64,000 bases of DNA from Choristoneura fumiferana (taxonomy: Eukaryota > Arthropoda > Insecta > Lepidoptera > Tortricidae). The DNA lies in the NCBI RefSeq assembly GCF_025370935.1, contig NC_133498.1:2208224-2272223 (forward strand). The letters are read 5' to 3'. The notes beneath the pieces are model-generated. The model made no database searches and was not told the origin of the DNA. It saw only the letters and a program-made list of their open reading frames with translations. Positions 42,849 through 55,238 of this stretch are shown here, one piece after another. The translations under genes were made by a program, and so were the position numbers. The first letter of the stretch is position 1, and each line of letters opens with the position of its first letter.

Positions 42849-42913
42849 TCAGTGATGGCGAAGTAAGGTATTTAAAACAAAAAAAACTACTGAGCTGACT
42901 AAACTAAATAGTA

Positions 42914-42967
42914 TAAGTGTCAGAGGGACCGAACGACACGAACTTCGAATTTCGTAGTAGCCCCGCA
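42914..42967. mobile_element. Half copy of the palindromic MITE
   Basis: TAAGTGTCAGAGGGACCGAA and CGAACTTCGAATTTCGTAGT; only one arm is present. Confidence 0.7.
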
Positions 42968-43671
42968 GGATTTATGAAAGATGTGAGCGGTCTTTGCTTC
43001 GGCTTTACCACGGAAGTATCTGACGCCACGCCACTGAACACAAATCCAAACCACATTTGTAAGCCTCCATAAATGTACGGGACCCACTAATCATACATAA
43101 CGTGCCCACAAGAAATCCGGAAGGCAGCATCCGAGCCGCCATAGAATTGGGGTAAAAAATGGAGTTGCCAGCTACGGAATGTGACGAATGTGCCCGGGGG
43201 AGGCGTGTGTCGTAGAAAATGGGAGGCGGTGGGATATTATGGACTGGTAACACCTCTGTGTGCTTCATGTAATGTGCCTATATGGTTTTAGATTACCGTT
43301 TTTTTACCCGACTGCGAAGAAGGAGGGTTATGTGTTTGACCCGTATATATGTCTATTCCTAGGTATGTCATCTCGTAACTACTCAACGGCTGAACCGATT
43401 TTGATAAATGATTCGTCTTGATGACGCGAGTGACACTGGGTGTGTACATGAAAGTCTTGAAAAATCAAAATGGCGGAAATTTGGTGCTAAATTGTGAGTT
43501 TTCAAAAAAAAACAATTCTATCGTGTAGTGTAGGGTATCAAATTAAAGCTATAATTAGCCCATTCTCAATATACGTATGGGTTATAATTGTTTTAATCTA
43601 CCATTTTCACAGAAAAAAAGGAGGAGGTTCTCAATTCGTCTGTACCTATGTTTTTTATTTATTCTACTATC

Positions 43672-43880
43672 CTACTAATATTATAATTGCGAAAGTTTGT
43701 AAGTATGTTTGTTTGTATTTCACTGCTTCACGTCTAAACCGCTGAACCGATTTAGATGAAATTCGGTATACAGATAGTTTGAGTCATAGGATAGTTTTTA
43801 TCCCGGGAAATTGCATAACCGCGGGATAGCGATAAAAGAATTCTACGCGGACAGAGTCGAAGATAACAGACTAGTTTAAA
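43672..43880 (+). repeat. Dispersed repeat, TATAATTGCGAAAGTTT family
   Basis: CTACTAATATTATAATTGCG, AAACCGCTGAACCGATTTAG and GGATAGCGATAAAAGAATTC. Related copies: 435-640 (plus), 7600-7830 and 46425-46595 (minus). Confidence 0.75.
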
Positions 43881-44105
43881 ATATTTACAGGGGTGGCCGC
43901 TGACCAGCAAACTTTGTCCAACTTGCTGAAATACGAACAAATTTTATGGCACAATATTTTATCACTTTATAGTACCAGTGTGTCCATTGCCAGAGCTACT
44001 TCAAAGCGTGTTTAATTATACCCTGATGCAATCTGATGTTAGAATCACCATCAAACTTGCTACTGTCTGGGCTGCGTTTCTATTTATACAAACCAGACTT
44101 GTCTT

Positions 44106-44474
44106 TGAGGCAGTTGTCTCACCGCCGGCGAGGAAACTATTGGCTATCGACTATTTGCTCGCTCAAGAAACGAACAAAAGATATAAGATCCTGTGTGAGT
44201 AAAAGAGACATATATATTAATAGTTGATCGCTGGCGGTTCACACTGTCGGCGAGAACTCGCTCTTACATCTTTTGTCGCAGCGACAAGAGCTATAAAACT
44301 AGCTCAGCGATACTCGCTCAGCACTGTTAGCTTGGCGGCCGCCCGGCTCGAGCGAGTGGAGCGAGTAATCGCCCGTCGTGCTCGAACACTCGCTTTTCAC
44401 TGCTCGCCCACTCGATTCTAGTTACTCGCTCTGCTCGCTTCTCGCTCATTGTCGGCGGTGGGACAAGTGCCTTA
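44106..44474. mobile_element. MITE with AGGCAsTTGTC ends
   Basis: TGAGGCAGTTGTCTCACCGC at the left pairs with GCGGTGGGACAAGTGCCTTA at the right. The interior repeats CTCGCT/AGCGAG many times, which explains short open frames there. Confidence 0.78.
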
Positions 44475-44645
44475 GAGTTCCGTACCTCAAAAGGAAAAAA
44501 AAGTAGTTCTTAGTCGAGACCTTTTTTGTCAGGAACGCATGGACGTGTAAAGCTGAGATATCAAATACACAGGTCTGCTACATCTTAAAGCAGTGGAAAA
44601 AAAACAAAGTTCTATGTAAACGCAATCAAAAAACACAGTCACAAT

Positions 44646-44895
44646 CACAATAACCTAACCAACAAAACCCCTGGTGTTGCAGATGTTTATGGGCGGTGGT
44701 GATCTCTTACCATCAGGGGACCCACTTGCTCGTTTGCCATCCAGTCGAATAAAAAAAACAAAAAGTTGGAAAACCCCCGACTTGTCACTTCAAAGTCTAA
44801 GAACACCATGTCTAAGTACCATCGCTAGAAACACTGATTTCAAATAAAAAAAAAACCGCATTCAAATCGGTCCACCCGTTTAAAGAGCTACGGTG
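44646..44895 (-). repeat. Dispersed repeat, same family, with insertion
   Basis: ATAACCTAACCAACAAAA, then the 44680-44755 insertion, then AAAAGTTGGAAAACCCCCGA and AAGAGCTACGGTGCC. Confidence 0.75.
44680..44755 (-). repeat. Dispersed short repeat (family of 14045)
   Basis: GGGCGGTGGTGATCTCTTAC and GGACCCACTTGCTCGTTTGC, ending in a run of A. It is inserted in the lepidopteran repeat spanning 44646-44895. Confidence 0.82.
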
Positions 44896-45594
44896 CCTTC
44901 TTGGTATTTCTATTTCACATATTGCCAATACCTTAGGCTGCGCTCTTTTTTTTTATTATTTTCTCAAATAACAGAATACATTGTTTAAAGAAATTATCTG
45001 CCAAACTGCATGACAGTTTGTTGGCAGAAAAAAATTTGCTCTCTAACACTGTTCTTAATAAAAGTCCTTAAAAATAAATACATGCATGCAAGGGGATGCA
45101 CATTACCTCCACATCCGCCAGGTCATGTACTTTATCACACATATATACTTGTTAGCGTTCTTACCCGTTCGTTTGCCCTCTATCAAATAAATATAAATCT
45201 AATCCTGATTTAATTTCTATTTCTGTCTGTCTTAATCTAAGTTGTACTTGTTATAAAGTGAAGACCCTTCGTTTAGTTGTAACTTCAGAGGAATCCCGAT
45301 CGAGCCGCTATCGCTCCCATGTCGCCTGTTGAAGTAATTATTCCTTAATCTATGCATCGCAGATCGTAATGAGGCCCTTGTCACAGTATAAATCCAGTAA
45401 GCCAGCGGCAAGCTGCACGCAGACACGTCAGTATATGACAACTCCTGAATTTTTGCATAATTTCCATATTCTAGATAAATTATTAAATTAGGCGTTAATT
45501 TGCAGAGGTCTGAGAGGTTATCTATTAACTAAAATAGCTACTTATAGCTACTTCTATGCAAAAAAGTGTGTTCATGCAGTTCCTCTACCACTAC

Positions 45595-46120
45595 AGTTAG
45601 ACACTAGTCTAACGTCTGGTAGCATGGTGAACGGTTGTGTTGCTCTGAAGACGAGCTCTAGTTGAGTTCGAAACGATTTATTGAATCAGGCGTTACTTTG
45701 CGGAGGTCCATATCAATGAACTGAAACAATTAATTTGCTCACCCGCGACCTTATGACAGCTACGTTTATGCAAGAATTGTGTTCATGCAGTACCTTTATC
45801 TCCACATTGTAAGAACACACACAAATAACACAAACCCAACTATCACCACCACATCATGCCTATGGAGGTGAAACAATGGACTATATTGTAATAATAACAT
45901 CTGTACTTACATTGATTTCTAGCAATAAATGAATTGAATTGAATTGAATCAATACACTGACGTGTCTCTATCGAACTCAACCCTATACTAGTCTAACATC
46001 TGGTAACAGTGAACCGGTTGTGTTGCTCTGAAGATGAGCTCTGGTTGAGTCGGAAACTGGTTCTGTATGTTGGGTTTGTGTGATTTGTGCGAAAATCGTC
46101 ATTATTTAATTTCTGTGTCT
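45595..46120 (+). repeat. Two nearby copies of a GTTGTGTTGCTCTGA repeat
   Basis: GAACGGTTGTGTTGCTCTGA (45630s) and CCGGTTGTGTTGCTCTGAAG (46010s), each after ACTAGTCTAAC. A third copy is at 52025-52200. Confidence 0.7.
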
Positions 46121-46424
46121 CAAACCGCCTGACCATCCCCTGATGATGAGATAGCTTTCTGTTTTATACTGTGCCCCTCTCAGTGGGTCTCGCGTCTCGG
46201 TGACAGCCAGCACCCGCATTGGCATTGACGAGTATGCGCACGCGGCTGCTACCGGACGCGTTTGCAAGACGCTGCGCCGGTTAAGATAATAATTATAGAT
46301 GGTATAGAACTGATCCTGTACCTACTTGTTTTATTTGCGTACTAAATAGCTGTAGCCAGCGAGCGGCTTTATCTGCAAAAAATACTACTGCTATATATAA
46401 TATACTACACACACATATATATAC

Positions 46425-46595
46425 TAGTCTTACCCGCGACTCCCACCGCGTAGAATTTGCGGGATAAAAACTATGTCCTGCTCCGAAGTCAAACTATCTG
46501 TATACCGAATTTCATCTAAATAGATGGAATGGTTTAGACGTGATGAAGTAACAAACAAACAAACAGACTTACAAACTTTCGCATTTATAAGTAAA
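46425..46595 (-). repeat. Dispersed repeat, same family as 43672
   Basis: AGTCTTACCCGCGACT, CTGTATACCGAATTTCATCT and ACAAACTTTCGCATTTATAA; joined directly to the SINE at 46608. Confidence 0.72.
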
Positions 46596-46607
46596 TAAAT
46601 ATAAATA

Positions 46608-46866
46608 AATATCACGGGACAATTCACACTTCACACCAATTGACCTAGTCCCAAAGTAAGCTTAGCAAAGCTTGTGTTATGGGTACTAAGCAACGGATAA
46701 TATAATTATATAGATAGATACATACTTAAATACATAGTAAACACCCAAGACCCGAGAACAAACGTTCCTATTTTTCATACAACTATCTGCCCCGACACGG
46801 GAATCGAACCCGGGACCTCAAGCTTCGTAGTCAGGTTCTCTAACCACTAGGCCATATGGTCGTCTG
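46608..46866 (-). mobile_element. tRNA-derived SINE, second family, complete
   Basis: On the minus strand the head carries TGGCCTAGTGGTTAGAGAAC and B-box GGTTCGATTCC. It is followed by TTGGGACTAGGTCAATTGG and a TATTTATTT-rich tail at the low-coordinate end. Other copies are at 33557-33785, 37757-38033, 11680-11812 and 9917-9975. Confidence 0.9.
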
Positions 46867-47579
46867 AATTTATCGATTCCCACAAATTTTATCGTGGTCT
46901 TTATTCTTGTCGCGCTAAAAACAACTGTGCCACATGACTCCAAACCCAGCGGGTGAGATTTCGAAAGATTATCCCGATCCTGTGGGAATATCGAGATAAA
47001 AGTATCCTATTTGTTATTCCAAACGTCCAGCTATCTATATACCAGATTACATCCAAATCTGTCCAGCCGTTTTAGCGCGGAGGAGCAACTAACATACGCG
47101 CACACGCATAACTATTAACTAACAAACCTCCTCATTTATAATATTACGCGGACTAGCAATATTATTTTCTACTGTTCTATTCGTGTTTCAAATTCAACAT
47201 TTTTTAACACTTTGATTCCAAAAAGCACTCTTCTAAATGCCACGTTTAACAGCCGACTTGAACTCGGCCTTTATAGTTTCATCTCCAGTTTTAAACTTCC
47301 ATTTTTACTGACATTTCTTAAGCTGGAGCTCGGAGTGCTAGCTTTCCGCAGAAAATAAAATGAGACTTGAAAATTACATTTAATATTCTGTATAGCTCAA
47401 GAACGTCCTTGCGATGCATGCGGTAGCTGTAACACATACATACTGAAGTGTTGAGACGTGAGAATGTCTCGAATCGTCTTTGAATGTTTTAAAATGCGGT
47501 TTAGGTGCTTCAATCTATGCCTGAGAAAAATCAGAAACTCAACTGCCTTAAAAAACTTGTAGTCTAGATCTTGACCTAA

Positions 47580-47951
47580 GGGGGCGTTCAAGTAATACAT
47601 AACGCAATTTTAGGAGATGTTTGACTCCCCTCCCCCTCCCCCCATGTAACGCGCCGTAACATTTTTCTTTACCCCCCCCACCCCCTTCGTAAAAGTTACG
47701 TAACACCCAAATTACCATTTTTTTAGCTTTTCTTCAGCAGTTTCCGAATTAAGCTGGCATTTCTTGACGCAGTCACACTGGCAACTCAGCATGAGAGCAT
47801 TTATAGGCCAAGAACAACAACTGATGATGCGAATTTCCCACTTTTGAGGACATTATAGTATGTACTTGTTACAAAAAAACTGTGACGTAACGCGTAGTTT
47901 GAAACCCCCCTCCCGCCCCTGTAACACATCGTAAATTTTTACAACGCTCCC
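47580..47951. mobile_element. MITE with 3-bp TAA duplication
   Basis: Ends GGGGGCGTTCAAG and TACAACGCTCCC are inverted (GGGGGCGTT against GGGAGCGTT). TAA flanks both sides, as expected for PIF/Harbinger-type insertion. Two C-rich runs are inside. Confidence 0.6.
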
Positions 47952-48369
47952 TAACTAAAATTTTACCTAAACTTGAAACCTTAAAATTTTACCTAAAATC
48001 GTGACCAGCTCACAAATTCCCAAATTACATTTCGGCGATTCATTTTTATTTATATAGATCAAATGTATGTAGAGTCAACAAAAAGTTCAAGCATCAATAA
48101 GCATGTTTTTTTTAACGTAAACTCATTCAAGATCCATCTGTTTGGAGAGTCTTAATTAGAAAAACATATTAAGAAGTAGCGCAGCGGTCCCCCAATTCAG
48201 GCAAATTGTTTTGTATTGCCATTGTCCTCTTAAATAGCCGTCATAATTCACCGCTTTAATTAAAGAGTCTGAGGAGTATGCTAATATCAACAATTACACC
48301 TGATGGAGGCTTAGAATGACTAATGCCTTGTATAACCTCCATGGAGAAAAGGAAAGTTTGCACGGAGTT

Positions 48370-48625
48370 TCTTTGTGCGATAGAATCCGGAACAATGAAG
48401 TCATCGACGTAGCTCGAAGAATATGGAAGTTGGAGTGGCAATGGGCGGGTCACATCGCTCGAAGAACAGATAACCGTCGGGGGAGAAAAGTCCTCGAGTG
48501 GCGACTGCGAACTGGAAGATGATGAGACCTCCCACTATGGACTGACGACATCGCTAGAGTGCGGTGGATGCACGTGACGGGTTGTTGTTTGTTGTCGCGT
48601 GCTGCAGAGGCCTTTGTTGAACAGT
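48370..48625 (+). mobile_element. RTE-type LINE 3' end, decayed
   Basis: LCDRIRNNEVIDVARRIWKL then EWQWAGHIARRTDNRRGRKV resembles the 40022-40290 family. It is broken by two adjacent stops (TGATGA) near 48523. Confidence 0.82.
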
Positions 48626-48627
48626 TT

Positions 48628-48750
48628 TTTTTATTCAACTGGATGGCACACGAGCAAGTAGGTTTCCTGATGGTAAGAGATCACCACCGCCCATAGACAT
48701 CTGCAACACCAGGGGTATTGCAGATGCGTTGCCAACCTAGAGGCCTAAGA
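48628..48750 (+). repeat. Dispersed short repeat (family of 14045), longer copy
   Basis: TTCAACTGGATGGCACACGA, GGTAAGAGATCACCACCGCC and TTGCCAACCTAGAGGCCTAA. It directly follows the RTE end at 48370-48625. Confidence 0.8.
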
Positions 48751-49254
48751 ACAGTGTGTGTGTGTTGAACAGGACGTCTACTGGCTGATGATTGACCGCG
48801 TAAAAGTATCAAACATGCGTTTAGCCCTTTTACGTTAAAATTGCAACTATTTCGTCCTTTCTACTTCAATAATAACTCACAAAATAATTAAGCAACATTT
48901 TTTTTAAATACCATTTCGCAGAATACTGAACATTGAGAAAAAGAACTATGACCCTTTTACGTCGGACCCATCGATTTGTTCTTATTTTGTTTTACTTAAA
49001 TACAACGGAAAAAAGTCGAAACTTCCAACTCCCTAAGATTAACTACCCAAAAGAAATTCTGAAAGCTTTTTAATCAACAAATAATTCAATTAACCGACTT
49101 CGATTATGGAATGGAACGAAAAAGAAGTTCGGGAACGACTCCCAAAGGACCAATGGGATGGCTGCTTCGAGACTTGGATGCAATAAAGAAGTTAGCGAAA
49201 GTGTCCTTTGCCATCATAAAACAGTAAATAGAATTATTTCGTTCTTGTTATGTG

Positions 49255-49318
49255 GGGAAGCCGTGATGGCCTAGTGGTTTGACCTATAGCCTCACAAGCA
49301 GAGGACCGTGATCGCAAC
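49255..49318 (+). mobile_element. SINE head fragment (family of 21603)
   Basis: GATGGCCTAGTGGTTTGACC with an intact A-box and a decayed B region, truncated at a T run. Confidence 0.7.
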
Positions 49319-49439
49319 TTTTTTTTTTTAATTAATGTATGAAATCCGACCGACCTGCTGAGCTCGCCGGCATACGCCGCCGATTGCAGGCAGTTAGCGC
49401 CGACCGCCGAGATTAGGATTATGCGGATTATGCCCACTA

Positions 49440-49790
49440 TTAGATATAGTGTTTATACCCGCGGCTTCGCACACGTAAATCATTGGATCCAGCAGCTGAA
49501 TTGAAACTTCGGTATTTTTGAAAATTCCCTTAGGAATTCTACAAAATTAAATCGTGGTTATCTTGTCAAATTTCATTAAGTACTCTAAAGTGCAGCGTTG
49601 TTGTTTCGAGATTTTATCCCTATCCCGTGGGAATATCGAAATAAAAAGTAGCCTATGTTTTATTCCAGATGTCCAGCTATCTACATACCAAATTTCATCC
49701 AAATCCGTCCAGCTGTTTTAGCGTGAAGGAGTAACAAACATACTCACTCACTCACTCTCAAACTTTCGAAGGATTAGTAGGATTATAGCG
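49440..49790 (-). repeat. Dispersed LINE-type tail repeat
   Basis: AAAAAGTAGCCTATGTTTTA, ATACCAAATTTCATCCAAAT and CAGCTGTTTTAGCGTGAAGG. Related sequences at 7185-7445 and 46940-47140. Confidence 0.65.
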
Positions 49791-49999
49791 GAGTTGCGTA
49801 AACTATTTGTTTTGCCCCACTGACGGTGGAGACGACGGGTTGTCGGGGTCCGAGACAAAACTTTTTTTAATGAAGTGGGGCGCCGTCTTCGTGAAACAGG
49901 CCTCCCCGCTCTGGGTCGCTTCTGGTGCAAAGGTTGTCCATCGCGGTTGAACGTGGCAACGCGGCAAGCGTATTGGGCACCTTTGCACCTGATACAGTC

Positions 50000-50559
50000 A
50001 TCGATTTATTAGATTATTTTCCCATAATCATTTTTTCTTTGCAGCAAAATTTATTTTCGCGTTTTTACACGAATTTTATTTTTACAAGCTTGTTTTTTTC
50101 ATGAAGCTTATTTTCACATTCGCGTTCTTTTTGTGTCGCATTTTTCCCCAGTCGCGTTTTTCCCCAATCCCAATCGGTACAGAAACAGTCTCGACGGAGC
50201 TCCGCTCACGCGGAGCTCCTATCCTGGGTGGTTTTGGCCCTTCGGGCCGATGCAAAACTAACATAACCTAAACCTATGAGCCATTAAGCATGGTTGTGTG
50301 GTTTAGTAGTGGGGTACATATAAGACTCGGTGGGAAACAGGAGCTCTGTGATACCAGGGCTCCATCGACACTGTTTCTGTGTCGATTGGGAATGGGGAAA
50401 CACGCGACTGGAAAAAATGCGACACAGATAAAACGCGAATGTGAAAATAAGCTTCATTAAAAAAGCAAACTTGGAAATATTTCCCTTCGTGTAAAAACGC
50501 GAAAATAAATTTTGCTGCAAAGAAAAAATTATTATGGGAAAAAAATCTAATAAGTCGAT
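50000..50559. mobile_element. Foldback element with long inverted ends
   Basis: ATCGATTTATTAGATTATTT at the left pairs with AAATCTAATAAGTCGAT at the right. Complementarity continues through TTTGCAGCAAAATTTATTTT and CGCGTTTTTACACGAA for well over 100 bp. The centre holds TTTGGCCCTTCGGGCCGATG. Confidence 0.85.
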
Positions 50560-52024
50560 TTATTTGACTGACAATAACTATTTTCTGTGAAGTACGAGTA
50601 GTTTTTTGTTGTAAGTGTAGAGTTATGGCAGCGCACTAGGAATTTCCCAAATTCCTTCTAAAAAAGTTGTTTTTAGGTCAACCCATCTCCACATTATCAT
50701 CCTAACGGCCCATTTACCGACTCCTCGGATCCAAGTTAATAAACTGCGAAGGTGCCTCATAAAATACCTGATAAACGTTATTCGAATATGTAACTCTACC
50801 CGTTATAGGGTATGCTCGTAGTTTGAGCACCGGAGTACTGACGTGGGCGGAGGTTAATATGAAAGCAAAGTGCAATGGGATGGTTAGGTTCTCGAAAATG
50901 TGAGGTCATTCGGTCTCACAGCAACTATAATGAATATAAGTTTTCACAAATCCAATCCTCATATGATAAAACCCGTCCAGCCGTTTAGGCTATAAAGAGG
51001 ACCAAAGAAATAAACAAGCATCCACACACACACTCAATACATGCACTCTTTCAGGCAGTCGGGAAAAGTGAAGGAGGGTTTAATTAACTCAGAATGACTT
51101 TCATCGTTGAATTCTTGAAGCTTACAATTTTTAATATAGCGAAATCTCGTTTCTCCATTCCGGCCTGCAAATTGGATGTGCATTGTGAATAAAATATATA
51201 GAAAAAGAAATTGTACTGCATGATTTAATAATACGAGTAAGTATACGTAAAGTCATCTATGTATAAACCCCGGCACCTAAGTGAAGCGGTGACCGTTAAC
51301 GCACAAAAGTACCTACAAAATAAGGGATGCGCGGGGCGGGGTGCTGGTGGCAAGCGTAAGCGCTGATTGGCACGCTACTTTCACATACGCAGATATTAAC
51401 GCTATACCTAAGCTTCCCTTTCGTTCAGAAAAGCAAAGTTTCTATAAAAAAGCTGTGGTTAAAAGTGTTTAATTTTACCCTAGTTAATTTTTTAAAATTT
51501 TAATTAGTTTAATTTTGTTAAAAGCTCCAAACAAAGTTATGCCCCTTGGGACTTTAGCACTATCTCCGTGAGACTGCTTGGCTTGTAGCTCCGCATTAAG
51601 CTCTCATTTGCAAGGTAAGCCAGTCCGCCACAGATTATGTATATAGCGCAGACGCGTCAATCTAACTTAAAAAAGCTACTCGTTTACAGACTCACTGTGA
51701 CGTCATGACGACTTGGGCAGGCCAGGCAGGACAGCAAGACAGGCAGACATAATAAAAAGTTCGGTTGTGCTATAAGAGGTACCTTCACACCACATTACAA
51801 GTACCTGGAACAACCGGAAGTAGCCTATAGGTTTTTCAGTTAGGTACGAATTTGTACTTTTGAAAACATCTTTCTTTTTGTATTGTATCTATTGATTACG
51901 TTGACTTAGAAGTTTTATTTTTTCACTTCGTCAAAATGATGTTAATTTCAACTTGATACCTTAACCCACGGACAGAAAGACGGATAACAAAGTGATACCG
52001 TTTTCTCTTTTTAGAGACGTAATA
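50560..52024. other. Non-coding, nothing recognised
   Basis: No exon or complete element seen; a few short matches to common lepidopteran repeats. Confidence 0.5.
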
Positions 52025-52200
52025 CTAAAAAATCTTTTATTGAATCAGGCGTAACTTTGCGGAGGAGGCACGGTTGTGTTGCTCTGATGATGAACTCTGG
52101 TTAGGTTCGAAACGCGTCAGCGTAGTGTGGCGGTGGTGATGATTGGGTCTATGTGATGTGTGATCTTACAGCGTGGAGGCGGAGGAGCTGCATAAAAAAT
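52025..52200 (+). repeat. Copy of the GTTGTGTTGCTCTGA repeat
   Basis: ATTGAATCAGGCGTAACTTT, CGGTTGTGTTGCTCTGATGA and AAACGCGTCAGCGTAGTGTG; ends near GGAGGCGGAGGAGCTGCATA. Confidence 0.7.
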
Positions 52201-52766
52201 CACATTGTTGCATAGACGTAAAGTTGCGGGTGGGCAAATTAATTGTTGATAGTTCTTAAAAAATCGGTGCAGGTGTCGCTTCTGGCAATCTTGATTCTTG
52301 ATCAATCCCCGAATATTCTACAGTATGTATGTCTAAATAATGAAGCAGCCGCACGTCCGCCGCGCGCGCCATCTAACGAGCGACTGTGCTCATAAATCGC
52401 TTTGTCGGAGTCGAGCCCTGTTCACGCAGATAACTCCGAACTGTGCGACATGTGGATTTGACAGAGCAGAAAGTATCTGAGAATGCCTTTGGCCTCACCT
52501 GCACTTTTCATCACGCACGGTTCAAATTTAACGGTACAAAAAGATAGGTATGTGAAGATAGATAATGACAATTGAAACACTAGATATTTTTGGTTACTCT
52601 TTTATAATTTCAAAAAGGCGTTGTTTTTTGCAAAATATGTCAATATTCTCGCGCGGGAGAGGTTCGGGCGGGATTCTTTGAATATTTCAGCGTCCAAGTA
52701 GCCTGATTTTAAAACATAACTATCATTTGCTCATCATTATCTTGGTCCATAAGCGTCTCACTAGAG

Positions 52767-53152
52767 CAGGGTTTCTCAAACTTATGGCTCCATGTACCCC
52801 TGTTAAAGTTTCTAGACGATAGCGAACCCCTACCTAAAAAGAAAGTACTTAATAAAATTGACTGTTGGAGAAACTAAGGTTATTTTTATTTCAATGAAAG
52901 GTAACAAATATAGGTAAGAATCATCTTGCCAACGAAAATAAAAACTGAAACAAACAACAACAAACAACAAACAAATAAGTAACAAATTTGGAGTTGAAAT
53001 AAAAAATAAAAAAAGACTCCAAAAACCAATCTCAATCATCTTGCTAGTCTTGCAGACTGGTGGTTTTTGGAGTCACGTAAACCTTGTCGCGAACCCCTAC
53101 CGTCGAATAGCGAACCCCTAGGGGTTCGCGTACCCCACTTTAAGTAACCCTG
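52767..53152. mobile_element. hAT-type MITE
   Basis: Begins CAGGGTTTCTCAAACTTATG and ends CACTTTAAGTAACCCTG. The 8-bp duplication CACTAGAG is exact (52759-52766 and 53153-53160). GCGAACCCCTA recurs near both ends. No transposase frame. Confidence 0.9.
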
Positions 53153-53179
53153 CACTAGAGCATAGATCTCCTGTGAGGA

Positions 53180-53345
53180 TAAAAAAGCTTGGGCCATGGT
53201 TCCCACGCGGACCCAGTGCGGATTGGAAACTTCACACGCACCATTGAATTTCTTTGCGTGTACAGAGGTGTCCTCACGATGTTTTCCGTCACCTTAAAGC
53301 TCATGGTACGGCCCAGGCAGCACACAAGTCATATAACTGGCCAAC
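53180..53345 (-). mobile_element. SINE body fragment, minus strand (family of 21603)
   Basis: Contains the complement of the CGGTGA...CATCGTGAGGA segment (forward TCCTCACGATGTTTTCCGTC), shared with 21603-21893. It has no tRNA head. Confidence 0.55.
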
Positions 53346-55061
53346 AATTTAGCCTTATGCAGGGTTAAGCTTTATTATATATGTATAGAAGCTGTGTGTA
53401 TTGCCAAGTTCTGTATTAAAGTTGTTTTTTGTTATGATAATGCTATTAGCTGAGTTAGTTCTGTAATTTGCCGATTTTATTTCTTAAAGCTGAATAGTCA
53501 TCATAAATAGACCTGTTACTCAAGAGTTTGTGTAACCTTTTGTATAACACTGGTATAAGATTCTATTATCCAGCAGAGTACTGAATAATTGAGGTTCTGT
53601 TCTCTTTTAGCTGTATTACACACCACATCTTGACAGTTACACAGCTGCTGTATAAAGTAGGGTGTGGTTCCTGTTATGAAGCATATAGTTAGTTAATAGA
53701 ATTTAAGGTAGCTGTTATAACTACTTTATGCCACTTTAAGTACGAAATTACTGTCATGTGCAGCTAACTGGGGTAAAAGCAAAAGTAACAGATTCTTATG
53801 CAGAAGTTGGCTGAGTATTCACGAAAAGTAGACATTTTTTAAGCTAGCAGAACTATTTTGCAATATTTGTCAGCATTTATGCGGCTAGTAGTTTGACATT
53901 TCGATTTCGTGCGCGCGCTTATACTTAATATTAAAGTGTGTTGTGTAAATGCCGCCTATAAAAAAAAATGCTAAAAATATATTGTGGGTTTTCATTTATT
54001 TTATGACTGAATCCTAATTGTTTGATTTATATTACAAGTGTGTATGATTATAGAACAGTTATCGAAAATATGTTGTTGGCAGACCACTTTTAACCAGAGA
54101 ACATCTGAATAAGTGGACACATAAGGTCTGTTATGCAGACATTAGACGAGGAGCCGCTGTGCAAGCAGACTTTATTCAGAATGAGCGTCGCCATAATGAA
54201 TAACATAACCTATTAAATGATGAGAAATTTTATACTCGAAAACTCAATTATGATAACGAAATCGGTATAATATTCTTGTAAAAAGTATTACAGGGTTACT
54301 TTTGAACCCTCAAATGGTATAAGAACATAAAAAATATTTCACTCGTAAAAACAAACCAACGACGAAATGTTGTTTATTTCTCAAAAACCTGGCTTATCAG
54401 GTAGCGCGTAAAATTTTGCACGAAATGTATATATGAATACACGGTAAAGTTGCATGCGCACCTACAATTTATTATTTCTAGCACAAATAAGCGTATAAAA
54501 TTATTTACCGCTAGGACATTAAAATTTGGCCATTTATTTTCTGCTGCTGTCACTCACCAAACAACGCGTGCACTTTTAATTTATTTTTGTGTTCCGATTA
54601 GTCAACTTCAAATTTAATTCGAATAAATTCTTGATAAATGTTCTGAAATAAGCTTAAAGCTGTGTATCATCTGAATATCTGAGCTTTGAAGGACTAAGCA
54701 TATAGTTCATTCATCATTCATTCATCTTCTGGATAACAGAGCTGTAATATTTGCATAAAAGAACAAAATGCTTTTATGCAGAAGATACTCAGCTTGTCGT
54801 ACAATTATTCAAAACTTATTCATGTGTTATATTGCTATTACTCAGCTATTAGCGGTATAATTTTGTGCCCAAATTGCTTGAGTAACGTCTGAGTAAGCGC
54901 CAAATCAGCTAATTACGGTAGTCTTATTCAGCAATTCGTTTCTGTGACTGCTATTATAAAAAACTTACTCAGAAGGTTTGTGCTGGCTGGGGGGTGGTGA
55001 ACCGCGGTGCATTCCCATTGTTAGGATTTTTCGTAGCGTCTGTTTGCCCTACAACATTCTG
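53346..55061. other. Non-coding, nothing recognised
   Basis: Long AT-rich stretch with no long frames and no inverted repeats found. Confidence 0.5.
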
Positions 55062-55238
55062 GTTGTACAGATAGTTCAACTCAGTTGTGCGCGCAGCCCT
55101 ATGTGTGCGTGCGCTTGTAAATATACAACTTTCATTTGTGTGGCAGTGACGCGGCAGTCGTCGTCCGAGCAAGACGTGTTTTTATCGCTTTACCCACACA
55201 TAGGGCCGCGCGCACAACTGAGTTGAACTATCTGTACT
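55062..55238. mobile_element. Foldback MITE
   Basis: Arms ACAGATAGTTCAACTCAGTT and AACTGAGTTGAACTATCTGT, extending through GTGCGCGC and CCCTATGTGTG, are almost perfect over about 40 bp with a loop of about 90. Confidence 0.85.

Noticed and set aside
44224..44421. 65-codon frame rich in Arg and Ala
   Set aside because: It is inside the MITE at 44106-44474 and reflects its CTCGCT repeats.
46790..46866. tRNA gene on the minus strand
   Set aside because: Same sequence recurs at 33715 and 37955 with a shared non-tRNA body, so it is a SINE head.
48316..48522. Protein-coding gene with 68-codon frame
   Set aside because: The second half is the end of an RTE polyprotein and the frame is interrupted; it is a dead LINE fragment.
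49748..49988. Two overlapping minus-strand frames of about 60 codons
   Set aside because: No recognisable family; they flank a foldback element and a LINE-type tail, so transposon debris is more likely.
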